Shown here piece by piece: positions 10,410-18,091 of a stretch of DNA of 35,711 bases (position 1 is its first letter; each line of letters opens with the position of its first letter). The DNA is taken from the NCBI GenBank assembly GCA_016290325.1, contig JAEETL010000028.1:1-35711 (forward strand), read 5' to 3'. A program made the position numbers and the translations under genes. The notes under the pieces are model-generated. The model was not told the DNA's origin. It worked only from the letters and a program-made list of their open reading frames with translations, and searched no databases. The DNA is from Muribaculaceae bacterium. Lineage in GTDB: Bacteria > Bacteroidota > Bacteroidia > Bacteroidales > Muribaculaceae.

Positions 10410-11570
10410 ATGATTTTAGACAAGATACTGATGCAGGTGCCTGTGATGACACCCGACACAGCGGCGGCCAATAAGATCCAGCAGGCGACCAAAGCCGTTA
10501 CAGCTCAGGTGGACTCGCTAGCCACACAGCTCACGCCCGACTCAATAGCTGCGATGACCCCCGAGAAGCTGGTGAACAAGTTCAAATATCTGGATTTGGG
10601 TAGCCTGGTGACCTCGCTCTCCAGCCAGATTATTTCGCTGGGGTTGCGCATTTTGGCAGCCATCCTGCTGTTCTATCTGGGTAAGTTTATCATCAACAAG
10701 GTCTATAACCTGGCGCGTGCCATCATGGTGCGCAAGCAGTTTGACCGTTCGTTGACGTCGTTCCTGCTCAGCTTTATCAAGATCACGTTGCTGTTCCTGC
10801 TCATCATCACCGTCATCGGTGTGCTGGGCATTGAGACCAGCTCATTTATCGCGATATTTGCTAGTGCTGGTGTCGCCATCGGTATGGCGTTGAGCGGCAC
10901 ATTGCAGAATTTTGCCGGTGGTGTGCTCATCTTGCTCATCAAGCCCTATAAGGTGGGAGACTATATCGAGTTTGGCAACTTCAAGGGGACTGTGCGCGAG
11001 ATTCAGATTTTCAATACGGTCATCAACACACTCAATAACGAGCGCATCGTCATCCCTAACGGCAGCATCTCGACCAGTTCGCTCATGAACTACAGCGCCG
11101 AGCCTTACCGCCGCTTGGAATGGCGCGTGGGCATTAGCTATGGCGATAGCGTTGACCAGGCGCGCAAAGTGGCATTTGACATCATTGCTGCTGAAGATCG
11201 CATTGTCCACAACGACAGCGAGGTGAAAGAGACAGTAGAGGAGCATGAGGATGCCGTGATGCAACCTGGGGACGAGCCCGCCCAACCATGGTGGAAGCGC
11301 TTGTTCCATAAGCATCGCAAGCGCGTGGAGCAGTGGAACGAGGAGCAGGCTACCCATCTGGAGAAACTCCTGCCTAAGCCTGATTATGCCCCATCGGTGT
11401 CGGTCGAGAGCCTAGATGAAAGCCAAGTGACTCTCGTCATTCGCGCTTGGGTAGAAACAGCCGATTATTGGGCGGTATTCTACAAGGTGAATGAGGAAAT
11501 TTACAAGCAGTTCCCGCAGCAGGGTATCCACTTCCCGTTCCCGCAGATGGACGTACACGTTAACAGTTAG
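10410..11570 (+). CDS. MscS-family small-conductance mechanosensitive channel
   Basis: Encodes 386 aa. A hydrophilic N-terminus of about 65 residues is followed by hydrophobic segments near residues 72-98 and 114-140. The pore helix and beta domain follow (about 145-187), with the MscS signature ASAGVAIGMALSGTLQNFAGG and KPYKVGDYIEF. The protein ends IHFPFPQMDVHVNS, matching the E. coli MscS tail GIPFPQMDVHF. Such channels open under membrane tension and release solutes on osmotic downshock. Unusually, about 55 charged residues (about 268-325), first acidic and then rich in W, K, R and H, interrupt the cytoplasmic C-terminal domain. The stop codon lies inside a heptad repeat leading into the next gene, with which it is probably cotranscribed. 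Confidence 0.92.
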   Translation: MILDKILMQVPVMTPDTAAANKIQQATKAVTAQVDSLATQLTPDSIAAMTPEKLVNKFKYLDLGSLVTSLSSQIISLGLRILAAILLFYLGKFIINKVYNLARAIMVRKQFDRSLTSFLLSFIKITLLFLLIITVIGVLGIETSSFIAIFASAGVAIGMALSGTLQNFAGGVLILLIKPYKVGDYIEFGNFKGTVREIQIFNTVINTLNNERIVIPNGSISTSSLMNYSAEPYRRLEWRVGISYGDSVDQARKVAFDIIAAEDRIVHNDSEVKETVEEHEDAVMQPGDEPAQPWWKRLFHKHRKRVEQWNEEQATHLEKLLPKPDYAPSVSVESLDESQVTLVIRAWVETADYWAVFYKVNEEIYKQFPQQGIHFPFPQMDVHVNS

Positions 11571-11607
11571 GAGTTTACAGTTAATAGTTAACAGTTAATA
11601 GTGATGA
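11559..11607 (+). repeat. Period-7 tandem repeat, GTTAACA-like, about 7 copies
   Basis: Units read GTTAACA, GTTAGGA, GTTTACA, GTTAATA, GTTAACA, GTTAATA, GTGATGA with no gaps. The second unit contains the stop codon of the MscS gene (11568-11570) and the last contains the start codon of the next gene (11604). The period is exact, so this is a true tandem array and not just AT-richness. Confidence 0.85.
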
Positions 11608-12533
11608 GAGTAAGTGTGAATTTGGGATTGTTGGTTGTGATGGCGTTGCTCGCGTTTGGAACGGGTAGGGCACAAATGGTGACGACCATGACTAACGAGA
11701 ACCTGAAGATTCCGCAGGGCATGAAACCTCAGGAGCCGAAATCTGAAGGGCCGTTTTTGGCCGATGTGGATACCGAGACTCCTTATTTCCAGTGTATCGA
11801 TTCGGCCCAGGTATATCTTGATAGCCATGATTGGCAACAAGCTGAGCAATGGCTGGTAAAGGCGGTCCAGACCGATCCAGTCAATCCCAGTAACTCGATG
11901 GTATTGAGCAATATTGCCACATTGCAACGATATCAGGGTCGGCTGGCCGAGGCGGTTAAGAATTACTCGCTTGCTCTCGACATGACGCCTCATGCCGTCA
12001 CCCTGCTGCTCAACAGGGCTGCACTGCTGGTACAAATGGACAGCGTGCAGCGTGCAATCGCCGATTTTGAGCGTGTGAGGGAACTTGACCCCTATAACAC
12101 CGAGGCGCGGTACTCGTTGGGTGTGCTGGCGATGGAACGCGGAGATACCAAGCAGGCCGAGGATCTGTTTAACGAAATCAAGCGCATCAACCCCAATTCG
12201 GGCTTGTATAACGAGGGTATGGCGCTGTTGTACAAGCGGTCAGGTAATTATGGCCGCGCTGCCGAGTTGTTTTCCCAACTGATAAAGGTCAAAGCCAACT
12301 CCCAGTTGCTTGGGCATCGGGCTGACTGCTATCTAGCCATGAAACACTTGAATAGGGCCGAGGAGGACATTCGTACAGCCCTTGAGATGGATCCAGAGGA
12401 CGGTTACCTCTACTTATTGCGCGCAAAATTGAACAAACTGCGCTTCCAGCGTGATGACATGAACCGCGACATTGAGACAGCCGTATCTTTAGGTTTGAGC
12501 CGCGAGTACATCAACAAAGCTCTCAACGAGTAG
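11604..12533 (+). CDS. Exported tetratricopeptide-repeat protein
   Basis: Encodes 309 aa from the ATG at 11604; a GTG directly before it is an alternative. Residues 1-24 form a signal peptide (a short basic start, LGLLVVMALLAFGTG, then cleavage near RAQ). From about residue 65 there are roughly six TPR-like 34-residue helical repeats, for example AEQWLVKAVQTDPVNPSN, AIADFERVRELDPYNTEA and AEEDIRTALEMDPEDGYL. TPR arrays mediate protein contacts, so this is probably a periplasmic or outer-membrane scaffold. No catalytic motif is seen. It starts inside the heptad repeat that follows the MscS gene. No specific partner can be named. Confidence 0.85.
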   Translation: MRVSVNLGLLVVMALLAFGTGRAQMVTTMTNENLKIPQGMKPQEPKSEGPFLADVDTETPYFQCIDSAQVYLDSHDWQQAEQWLVKAVQTDPVNPSNSMVLSNIATLQRYQGRLAEAVKNYSLALDMTPHAVTLLLNRAALLVQMDSVQRAIADFERVRELDPYNTEARYSLGVLAMERGDTKQAEDLFNEIKRINPNSGLYNEGMALLYKRSGNYGRAAELFSQLIKVKANSQLLGHRADCYLAMKHLNRAEEDIRTALEMDPEDGYLYLLRAKLNKLRFQRDDMNRDIETAVSLGLSREYINKALNE

Positions 12534-12587
12534 CCTTTTAGACAACAGATACAATGTAAAAGTTGTGATTGTTGTTTGTGTGTTGTC

Positions 12588-12617
12588 TTTGTTGTTTGAG
12601 AAATCTTTGTACCTTTG
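12588..12617 (+). promoter_or_regulatory. Promoter of the RlmD-like gene
   Basis: TTTG (12588-12591), 18 bases, then TACCTTTG (12610-12617) fits the Bacteroidetes consensus. The start codon is only eight bases beyond the -7 box, so the transcript would have a leader of only a few bases. Confidence 0.7.
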
Positions 12618-12625
12618 CAGATACG

Positions 12626-14032
12626 ATGAGAAAGAAGAAAGATATTCCGGTTATTGAGGGTTTTGAGATTACGGGCGTGGCGGCCGAGGGCAAGAGCCTG
12701 GGTCGCTGGAACGACCTGGTGGTGTTTGTGCCTTTTGGCGCGCCAGGCGACGTTATTGACCTGAAAATCGATCGCAAGAAACATAGTTTTGCCGAGGGCC
12801 ACATTGACCGCTTAGTCAAGCCAAGCCCGCTGCGTGTGGAGCCCATGTGTGAACACTTTGGCGTGTGCGGCGGCTGCAAGTGGCAGCATCTGCCCTATGA
12901 GTATCAGTTGCAGTGCAAGCAGCAACAGGTGGTTGACGCCATGGAGCGCATCGCCAAGGTGCCCATCCCCGCCATCAACTCGATCTTGGGCTCGGCTCAA
13001 ACCACCCATTACCGCAACAAATTGGAATTCACGTTCTCCAACAAGTGTTGGCTCACACGTGAGCAGCTCGAGAGTGGGGCAGAGTTCCCTGACCGCAATG
13101 CGGCAGGCTTCCACATCCCCGGCGCCTTTGACAAGGTGCTCGACATCAAGCGCTGCTGGCTGCAAGATGACATCAGCAACGAACTGCGCCTGTTTATCCG
13201 CAACTATTGTGTCGAGAAGGGGTATTCGTTCTATGACATCCGCGGTCAGCAAGGTTTTATCCGCATGACCATGACACGCACGGCCAGCACAGGCGAGGTG
13301 ATGGAGGTTATCGTCTTCGGCGAGGACAATCCTGCCGCCATCCAGGATGTGATGAGCGCCGTCAGCGACCGTTTCCCCCAGATTACGTCGTTGCTCTACG
13401 TCGTCAATCTCAAGGTTAACGACTCGCTGGCCGACCAAGAGTTTATCACCTTTAGCGGCCGTGACTACATCGAGGAGGAGATGGAAGGTTTAAAGTTTCG
13501 TGTGGGTCCCAAGTCGTTCTACCAGACCAACTCCCGCCAGGCCTATGAACTCTATAAGGTGGCGCGCCGCATGGCCGCATTGACTGGTGACGAACTGGTC
13601 TATGACCTCTACACCGGCACGGGCACCATCGCCAACTTTGTCGCCCGCCAGGCCCGTCAGGTCATCGGCATCGAGTATGTCCCCGAGGCCATCGAGGACG
13701 CTAAACTTAACTCTCGAGTGAATGGCATCGAGAACACCCTGTTCTATGCTGGTGACATGAAGGACGTTCTTACCGACGAATTCATCGCCGAGCATGGCCG
13801 CCCCGAGGTGATGATTATCGACCCGCCCCGAGCCGGCATGCACGAGGACGTCGTCCAGGTCATTCTCAACGCCGAGCCCCAGCGACTGGTCTATGTGAGC
13901 TGCAATCCCGCCACCCAGGCGCGCGACATCGCCCTGCTCGACGAGAAATACCGCGTCGTGGAAATCCAGCCCGTGGACATGTTCCCCCATACCCACCACG
14001 TCGAGAACGTCACCCTGCTGGAACGCAAATAA
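12626..14032 (+). CDS. rlmD: RlmD/RumA-family 23S rRNA (uracil-5-)-methyltransferase
   Basis: Encodes 468 aa. The N-terminal TRAM domain (about 10-65) includes GVAAEGKSLGR. Four cysteines match the RumA iron-sulfur cluster ligands: C75, C81 and C84 in CEHFGVCGGC, and C177 in DIKRCWLQ. The SAM-binding fold begins YDLYTGTGT at 326-334, DPPRAG starts at D399, and the catalytic nucleophile is C426 in VSCNPATQARD. The family transfers a methyl group from SAM to uracil C5 in rRNA or tRNA. Cluster and nucleophile fit RlmD (m5U1939) best, but Bacteroidetes have several paralogues, so the exact target is uncertain. A longer frame begins upstream, but it would start before the promoter; MRKKKDIPV at 12626 is the natural start. 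Confidence 0.9.
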   Translation: MRKKKDIPVIEGFEITGVAAEGKSLGRWNDLVVFVPFGAPGDVIDLKIDRKKHSFAEGHIDRLVKPSPLRVEPMCEHFGVCGGCKWQHLPYEYQLQCKQQQVVDAMERIAKVPIPAINSILGSAQTTHYRNKLEFTFSNKCWLTREQLESGAEFPDRNAAGFHIPGAFDKVLDIKRCWLQDDISNELRLFIRNYCVEKGYSFYDIRGQQGFIRMTMTRTASTGEVMEVIVFGEDNPAAIQDVMSAVSDRFPQITSLLYVVNLKVNDSLADQEFITFSGRDYIEEEMEGLKFRVGPKSFYQTNSRQAYELYKVARRMAALTGDELVYDLYTGTGTIANFVARQARQVIGIEYVPEAIEDAKLNSRVNGIENTLFYAGDMKDVLTDEFIAEHGRPEVMIIDPPRAGMHEDVVQVILNAEPQRLVYVSCNPATQARDIALLDEKYRVVEIQPVDMFPHTHHVENVTLLERK

Positions 14033-14052
14033 CGATTTACGAAGATATAAGA

Positions 14053-14083
14053 AAGGGTGCCGCATTGAAAATGTGGTACCCTT
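14053..14083. terminator. Bidirectional terminator between convergent genes
   Basis: AAGGGTGCCGCATT (14053-14066) pairs over 14 bases, with two G-U pairs, with 14070-14083 around a GAA loop. It lies between the convergent ends of the methyltransferase gene (14032) and the minus-strand gene (14104). T-rich stretches on either side are modest, so efficiency is uncertain. Confidence 0.65.
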
Positions 14084-14103
14084 CCTTTGGTTAATAAGTT
14101 AAA

Positions 14104-15081
14104 TCAATTGCTGTTTAGCAGCATGTCGATGAGGGTTGTGACGTCCTTGATGGTGACGGCATCGTCACAGTCGACATCGGCAAATGGGGGCACTTCATCA
14201 TCGCTCAGCAGGCAGTCAATGAGACCTGTAGCATCGCCAATGGAGAAGATACCATCACCATCGAGGTCACCGGGTTGGGGCTGTTCAATCGCGGTGCCCG
14301 CCACGTTCACGGTAACAGGGCAGCCGCCCCTGATGCACGAGAAGGTAATGGTCGCATGGTGAGTGCCGAGAGTCAGAGGACGATAGATAATCTTGACATC
14401 ACAGGTCTTGGCGATTAAACTACCCCTGGTAATCACCACGCTAAAGCAATTATCACCACTGATTGAGTAGATGTAACCTAAGCCCTCTCCTGGCGCAACT
14501 TGGCTTACTGGGTCACTGCCTGCAGCCGGGGTCCTCACTACGGGCGTGTTGGGGTCGTAGGGAATCTCAGCATCAGGGATGTTGATGGTGCCGCAGATTG
14601 ATGAGAACCAACCAACATAGGCGGTCATCTGGTTGTTCTTAGGCATTTGTGTGGCCCTATAGATATTGGATGTGATGGGAATGATCACGTCTTCGGCTCC
14701 CGGGCTTGAAATGGTAAGCGTTGCTGACTCGCCATAGGGGTTGTAAGGTGAGAGGGTTAGGTTAATCAGCATGCCCATGGCAGCCCTTTCGGGAGTGAGC
14801 GTACTGGGTGTCACGCTAAATTGGTCAAACCGGTCGTCACTGATGCTCAGGGTCATGTCCTCGTTAAGGTTGGTTCCAATGACCGTGAAAAAGTGATGGA
14901 CTTTATAACCGATCAAGACATCGCCGAAGTCTATTGTTTCAACGTTGGCGCTGATTACTGCGGGCTCATCGTTTGTGCCCCTCAGGGATGTGTTCCCTGC
15001 CGCTGGTGATGCCCAACTGGCCGTCGTGGCAAGGCCCATCACCAGCAATAGTAAAGATAGTAGTCCTTTTTTCATAATCAT
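14104..15081 (-). CDS. Exported protein with HYDIN/DUF1573-like domain and C-terminal dockerin-like repeats
   Basis: Encodes 325 aa; a second in-frame ATG at 15075 would remove two residues. A signal peptide (KKGLLSLLLLVMGLATTASWA) precedes a beta-rich region. That region begins with VETIDFGDVLIGYKVHHFFTV, typical of the immunoglobulin-like choice-of-anchor or DUF1573 domains. The last 56 residues (270-325) hold two dockerin type I-like calcium loops: GDLDGDGIFSIGDATGLIDCLL, in which D, D, D and D alternate, and ADVDCDDAVTIKDVTTLIDMLL. Dockerins in clostridia bind cohesins; in Bacteroidales similar tails are common without known cohesins, and their partner is unresolved. The gene stands alone between a bidirectional terminator and its own promoter. 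Its function is unknown. Confidence 0.8.
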   Translation of the reverse strand: MIMKKGLLSLLLLVMGLATTASWASPAAGNTSLRGTNDEPAVISANVETIDFGDVLIGYKVHHFFTVIGTNLNEDMTLSISDDRFDQFSVTPSTLTPERAAMGMLINLTLSPYNPYGESATLTISSPGAEDVIIPITSNIYRATQMPKNNQMTAYVGWFSSICGTINIPDAEIPYDPNTPVVRTPAAGSDPVSQVAPGEGLGYIYSISGDNCFSVVITRGSLIAKTCDVKIIYRPLTLGTHHATITFSCIRGGCPVTVNVAGTAIEQPQPGDLDGDGIFSIGDATGLIDCLLSDDEVPPFADVDCDDAVTIKDVTTLIDMLLNSN

Positions 15082-15217
15082 GTTAGTTTTATGTTTTAAA
15101 CGTTATTAGTATTCATATAGGGGGAGATGGCTAGGAATAGCGTCTAGATTATTGTCCATCATCCAAAATCTTCTCATCCAAATTGTTGACAGGCGAGTGC
15201 CTCGCTTATCAACGTTG

Positions 15218-15248
15218 CAAATTTAGTGAAATTCAACGTAATAACAAA
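15218..15248 (-). promoter_or_regulatory. Minus-strand promoter of the dockerin-tailed gene
   Basis: On the minus strand TTTG (15248-15245), exactly 19 bases, then TAAATTTG (15225-15218) is a full match to the Bacteroidetes consensus. It implies a leader of about 130 bases before the ATG. Confidence 0.75.
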
Positions 15249-15419
15249 AAGTTTTTAACTAATTATGCTGTTTTTCTTTTTCGGATATTGGTAACCACTT
15301 TTATGTGTTTTTTAATTGGAGGCCAGAGACAGCCCAGCTTGTAGCCGCTGTAGGACCATGCTATGGAGTATCCTTAAACTGTGTATAAAATCCGCCCATC
15401 AACAAAAACGGGATAATTC

Positions 15420-15450
15420 TTGCGATTGTGTCAGGCTTGAAGTATCTTTG
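15420..15450 (+). promoter_or_regulatory. Promoter of the transglutaminase-NlpC/P60-epimerase operon
   Basis: TTG (15420-15422), 20 bases, then TATCTTTG (15443-15450) fits the Bacteroidetes consensus. The predicted leader to the ATG at 15478 is about 22 bases. Confidence 0.7.
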
Positions 15451-15477
15451 CACATTAAAACCAAAGTACAAGGCCCT

Positions 15478-16899
15478 ATGATAGGATTAAGAAAGAAATT
15501 GTTGGCTCTGGCCGTTAGCGCAGTGGCATTGGCGGGCATGGCAGCTCCCGACTGGCAGGCCCAAGTGGACCAGTCAATCGCCCAGGGCGAGTTTGCCCGT
15601 GCCGAGAAGGTGATGAAATCCCTGCCCAAGCAGGTGCGTAAGGCCGATGCCGTGCGCATCGACTCGTTGCGCACCATCATGCAGCGCATCCGCACCGACT
15701 TCCGCATCACCCCCGAGGAGGGTGTGAAGAAGATCCGCGAGAAGATGCCCGAGGCTACTGATGCACAGATCCAGCACTGGAAAGATACCCGTGCCCTCGA
15801 GGTGATGAACATCGACGGTAAGGAGATGTGGTTCCGCAAGAGCGTGGGTAACCTGTGGCTCTTGGGCAAGGAGTTTGCCCAACAGAACGCCGAGGACAAC
15901 TACGAGAGTTTCCTCACCCGTCGCAAGTATTACCTGGAGGCTATGCGTACTCCTGCCGACAAGAACAACGTGCGTGACTGGCGCCATGTGAATATCACTT
16001 TCACTCTTGATGTGGATGCCGATGCCGTTCCCGCCGGCGAGACCCTGCGCGTGTGGATGCCGTTCCCCTATGAGAACCTGCGGCAGAAGAATATCCGCCT
16101 CGAGAGCAGCAACCGCGAGGTGACCTTTAGCCAGGGAAGCCTGCATCACACGGTCTATATGGAGGCCGTGGCCGAGAAGGGCAAGCCCACCCATTTTGAG
16201 TACACTTTTTCCTATGACGTGGGCGAGCGTCACTACAGCCAGCAGGACCTCATCGCTATGCTGGAGCCTTACAAGACCAATAGCGCTGAATACATCAGAT
16301 ACACCGGCAACGAGCCGCGCCACGTCATCATCACTGACGAGATGCGCGCCTTGGCCCGCAAGATTGTGGGCAACGAGACCAACCCAGTGCTCCAGGCTGC
16401 CAAAATCTACGAATGGATTGGGCACAACCTGCCATGGGCCGGTGCGCGTGAGTACAGCACGTTGGCCAATATCCCGCAGTATGTCCTCGAGAACAACCAT
16501 GGTGACTGTGGACAGGTGGCGCTGCTATACATCACTCTCGTGCGCTCGCTGGGCATCCCTGCGCGCTGGGAGAGCGGCTGGATGCTCCATCCCGACGAAA
16601 TCAACTGGCACGACTGGTGTGAGACCTACTTCGAGGGCATCGGCTGGGTTCCCACCGATCCGTCGTTTGGTCGCAGTGCTGTGGGCACCGCATTAAACGA
16701 CTATTATGCCACGGGTATCGACGTGTACCGCATGGCCAGCAACGAGGGTGTGGGCGACAAACTCAGCCCCGCTAAGACCTACATCCGCAGCGAGACCGTT
16801 GATTTCCAGCCCGGTGAGGTCGAGTGGCGCAAGGGAAACCTGTTCTATGACAAGTGGGACAGCCATTTGAAAGTCAATTCAATAACTCCAATCAAATAA
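15478..16899 (+). CDS. Exported transglutaminase-like cysteine protease
   Basis: Encodes 473 aa. The start at MIGLRKKLLALAVSAVALAG gives a clear signal peptide and places the ATG 28 bases after a promoter. An N-terminal helical region and a beta region precede the transglutaminase core. The catalytic triad is visible as C344 in HGDCGQVA, H378 in NWHDW and D394 in PTDPSFG. In bacteria such domains usually act as peptide hydrolases. The next gene starts one base after the stop codon and encodes an NlpC/P60 peptidase, and a dipeptide epimerase follows, so the likely substrate is a peptidoglycan-derived peptide. That role is an inference from context. Confidence 0.88.
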   Translation: MIGLRKKLLALAVSAVALAGMAAPDWQAQVDQSIAQGEFARAEKVMKSLPKQVRKADAVRIDSLRTIMQRIRTDFRITPEEGVKKIREKMPEATDAQIQHWKDTRALEVMNIDGKEMWFRKSVGNLWLLGKEFAQQNAEDNYESFLTRRKYYLEAMRTPADKNNVRDWRHVNITFTLDVDADAVPAGETLRVWMPFPYENLRQKNIRLESSNREVTFSQGSLHHTVYMEAVAEKGKPTHFEYTFSYDVGERHYSQQDLIAMLEPYKTNSAEYIRYTGNEPRHVIITDEMRALARKIVGNETNPVLQAAKIYEWIGHNLPWAGAREYSTLANIPQYVLENNHGDCGQVALLYITLVRSLGIPARWESGWMLHPDEINWHDWCETYFEGIGWVPTDPSFGRSAVGTALNDYYATGIDVYRMASNEGVGDKLSPAKTYIRSETVDFQPGEVEWRKGNLFYDKWDSHLKVNSITPIK

Positions 16900-16900
16900 A

Positions 16901-18055
16901 ATGAACATCAAATCATTTATCGTAGCGCTGGCGCTGGCACTGACGAGCCTTGCCGCCATGGCGATAACGCCCGAAGAGACGCTTGCCCAACTTAAGCAAC
17001 GCATCGCTCCTGACAAGCGCACAGCCATTTGGGACGTAACAGCATCGCAGCAGGCCGGCAAGTGGGTGCTGGCGGGCACCGTGGGCACCCAGGCGCAAAA
17101 GAAGGCCATATTGGCCGCTATGACCAAGAACGGGTATAGCACCTATACCGACAAGATCACTGTCCTAGAGGACGGCATTCCCGCTCAGCGCAAGTGGGCG
17201 TTGGTCAAATTGAGCATCGCCACATTACGCACCGAGCCCAAGCATAGCGCCGAAATCGCTACCCAGGGCATCATGGGCGCCCCAGTCAAGGTGTTGCAGA
17301 AGTGTGACGACTGGTACCGCGTGCAGATGGCTGACGATTACATTGCTTATGTCCCCGAGAGCTCACTGGCATTCAAGACCACGGGGCAGATGGCCACGTG
17401 GCGTAAGGCAAAGCGCTATATCGTCACTGCTTATGACTCGCGCCTGGTGACCGAGGCCCATGGTGACGAGACCGTGAGCGACCTGGTGATGGGTAATATT
17501 CTGGAATATAAGACGGCTCAAGGCGGTTGGCTCAAACTCGCCACGCCTGACGGCCGTGTGGGTTGGGTGGATGCCGCTGATGTCGCCGAACTGTCTCAGT
17601 GGAGCCAACAGGGCTTTAGCGCTGCCCAAATCGAGAAAACCGCGCGCCGCATGATGGGTTCCAGCTACTTGTGGGGTGGTACTAGCACCAAGGTGACCGA
17701 CTGCTCGGGCCTGTCCAAGGTGAGCTACCTGAGCAACGGCATCATCCTGCAACGCGATGCCTCACAGCAAGCCTTGACCGGAAAAATCATGAAGAAGGGC
17801 ACCGATTGGCACCAGTATGAGACTGGCGACCTGCTCTTCTTCGGTAACGAGAAAACCGGCCGCGTGACCCATGTGGGCATTTACCTGCGTGACGGCAAGT
17901 ACATCCACTGCTCGGGTCAGGTGAAAATCAACAGCCTGATTCCCACGGCCAGCGATTATCCCTACTTGTACTCACCCCTGAGCGCTAGCCGCATCAAGGG
18001 CATGGTGGGCACCAAGGGCATCGTCGCCCTCAAGAACCACCCTTGGTACTTCTAA
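16901..18055 (+). CDS. SH3-domain NlpC/P60 peptidase, probable gamma-D-Glu-diamino acid endopeptidase
   Basis: Encodes 384 aa. A signal peptide (residues 1-21) is followed by a small BON-like segment (about 25-90). Two bacterial SH3-like domains follow (about 95-155 and 170-230), the second ending DGRVGWVDAADV. The NlpC/P60 domain runs from about 240, with C268 in TDCSGL, H324 in THVGIY and H336 in YIHCSG. In characterised relatives such as Bacillus YkfC and Bacteroides homologues, the enzyme cuts between D-Glu and the diamino acid of stem peptides, leaving L-Ala-D-Glu. The dipeptide epimerase encoded next would act on that product. It is separated by one base from the gene before it, so the operon link is strong. 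Confidence 0.92.
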   Translation: MNIKSFIVALALALTSLAAMAITPEETLAQLKQRIAPDKRTAIWDVTASQQAGKWVLAGTVGTQAQKKAILAAMTKNGYSTYTDKITVLEDGIPAQRKWALVKLSIATLRTEPKHSAEIATQGIMGAPVKVLQKCDDWYRVQMADDYIAYVPESSLAFKTTGQMATWRKAKRYIVTAYDSRLVTEAHGDETVSDLVMGNILEYKTAQGGWLKLATPDGRVGWVDAADVAELSQWSQQGFSAAQIEKTARRMMGSSYLWGGTSTKVTDCSGLSKVSYLSNGIILQRDASQQALTGKIMKKGTDWHQYETGDLLFFGNEKTGRVTHVGIYLRDGKYIHCSGQVKINSLIPTASDYPYLYSPLSASRIKGMVGTKGIVALKNHPWYF

Positions 18056-18067
18056 TGAAAGAATTCA

Positions 18068-18088
18068 ACTAAAAACTAAGGACTAATA
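18068..18088 (+). repeat. Period-7 tandem repeat, ACTAAAA-like, 3 copies
   Basis: ACTAAAA, ACTAAGG and ACTAATA run without gaps in the 36-base space between the NlpC/P60 stop and the epimerase ATG at 18092. The exact seven-base spacing is the same as in the arrays at 11559 and 24199. Confidence 0.6.
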
Positions 18089-18091
18089 ATT

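Larger units (their letters stand above)
15082..15477. other. Intergenic region between divergent genes
   Basis: These 396 bases separate the minus-strand dockerin-tailed gene from the plus-strand transglutaminase gene. They hold one promoter for each direction (listed separately). The remainder, especially 15250-15415, shows no start-codon-supported gene, RNA or repeat that I recognise. An in-frame extension of the transglutaminase frame back to 15316 is cysteine-rich, non-conserved in appearance and starts upstream of the promoter, so I treat it as non-coding. Confidence 0.6.

Noticed and set aside
12541-12587. GACAACA and TGTTGTC as a terminator after the TPR gene
   Set aside because: The seven-base arms are 33 bases apart and the sequence between is simple GT-rich DNA, so a stable terminator is unlikely.
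15316-15477. N-terminal extension of the transglutaminase frame
   Set aside because: It starts upstream of the promoter at 15420-15450 and would bury the clear signal peptide that starts at 15478.
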